Below are positions 5,148 to 5,273 of a DNA stretch of 5,273 nt, in pieces. The stretch lies in contig CAYZJK010000039.1 in assembly GCA_964479125.1 (NCBI GenBank), positions 1-5,273 on the forward strand, written 5' to 3'. Source of the stretch: CAYZJK01 sp964479125. Lineage in GTDB: Bacteria > Patescibacteriota > Saccharimonadia > Saccharimonadales > Saccharimonadaceae. The number at the start of each line of letters is the position of its first letter. Position 1 is the stretch's first letter. A program made the translations under genes and the position numbers. The notes below the pieces were generated by a model, which worked only from the letters and a program-made list of their open reading frames with translations, searched no databases and had not been told where the DNA came from.

Positions 5148-5273
5148 CTGATGGTGTTACAGATTAGCTTCTACTAAATCAAGGCTTGAGAGCGCTGACG
5201 TAGTCAAAGTGCTCGACTGTAAAGCCGGTCTTTCAGCCAAGAATCTGCTTGATGGTCTCAAAGATTTTGGGTT
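5148..5273. other. Right edge, open reading frame without a clear start
   Basis: A forward frame is open from 5152 to the window end after TGA 5149-5151. Its last part reads ADVVKVLDCKAGLSAKNLLD and on, with many G-starting codons, which looks like coding sequence. However, the first start-type codon is a GTG at 5209 with no ribosome site. The reverse strand is also open from the edge to a stop at 5157-5159, and in another frame reads PKIFETIKQILG up to TGA at 5233-5235. I cannot tell which, if any, is a gene. If a reverse-strand gene ends here, the ribozyme would lie between it and the regulator gene. Confidence 0.25.

Noticed and set aside
5148..5273. Partial cobalamin riboswitch on the reverse strand
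   Set aside because: Short B12-box-like words (GACCGGC) occur, but the order and the rest of the conserved core are not recognisable.

Overview
The window holds a compact cobalamin (B12) utilisation locus. It is AT-leaning by eye, uses the standard genetic code (no in-frame TGA in any gene) and has tightly packed, overlapping genes. The combination of a B12-dependent ribonucleotide reductase, an adenosyltransferase, small B12-uptake-type membrane proteins and a lone Crp-type regulator suggests a small-genome, auxotrophic bacterium. Candidate phyla radiation members such as Saccharibacteria would fit, but this is an inference from gene content and style, not a demonstrated assignment.

Layout from left to right. 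Bases 1-125 are an unassigned edge. A 61-residue single-span membrane protein of unknown function (126-311) is closed by a clean intrinsic terminator. A short promoter region then carries a perfect TGTGA-N6-TCACA box (407-422). It is followed by a two-gene forward operon: adenosylcobalamin-dependent ribonucleotide reductase nrdJ (478-2781) and, 2 nt later, a cob(I)alamin adenosyltransferase (2784-3347). Facing it is a reverse operon: a membrane-anchored DUF4430 (transcobalamin-like) protein (4283-3852) and a DUF6580 putative transporter that resembles an ECF S-component (3873-3325). The 3' ends of the two operons overlap, and the reverse operon's apparent terminator lies inside the adenosyltransferase gene. 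The reverse operon also starts from a promoter with a perfect TGTGA-N6-TCACA box (4335-4350). Next comes the reverse-strand gene for a Crp/Fnr-family regulator (4993-4358), whose recognition helix keeps the R-E-T-V-x-R pattern of E. coli CRP and so fits these two boxes.

The genes make one story. Surface capture and import of a corrinoid (DUF4430, DUF6580) supplies the adenosyltransferase, which makes the AdoCbl cofactor used by NrdJ to produce deoxynucleotides. The regulator probably controls both arms through two class II-type promoters of nearly identical geometry, where many bacteria would use a cobalamin riboswitch.

The most unusual element is in the 5' leader side of the regulator gene on the reverse strand (5110-5041): a complete type III hammerhead self-cleaving ribozyme. 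It has the CUGAUGA core, a GUCC/GGAC stem II, GAA, a perfectly paired stem I flush with the core, and a matching stem III. It starts its 3' end only 47 nt upstream of the regulator start codon and overlaps a second hairpin that competes for part of stem III. The right edge (5148-5273) has an open frame but no assignable gene.
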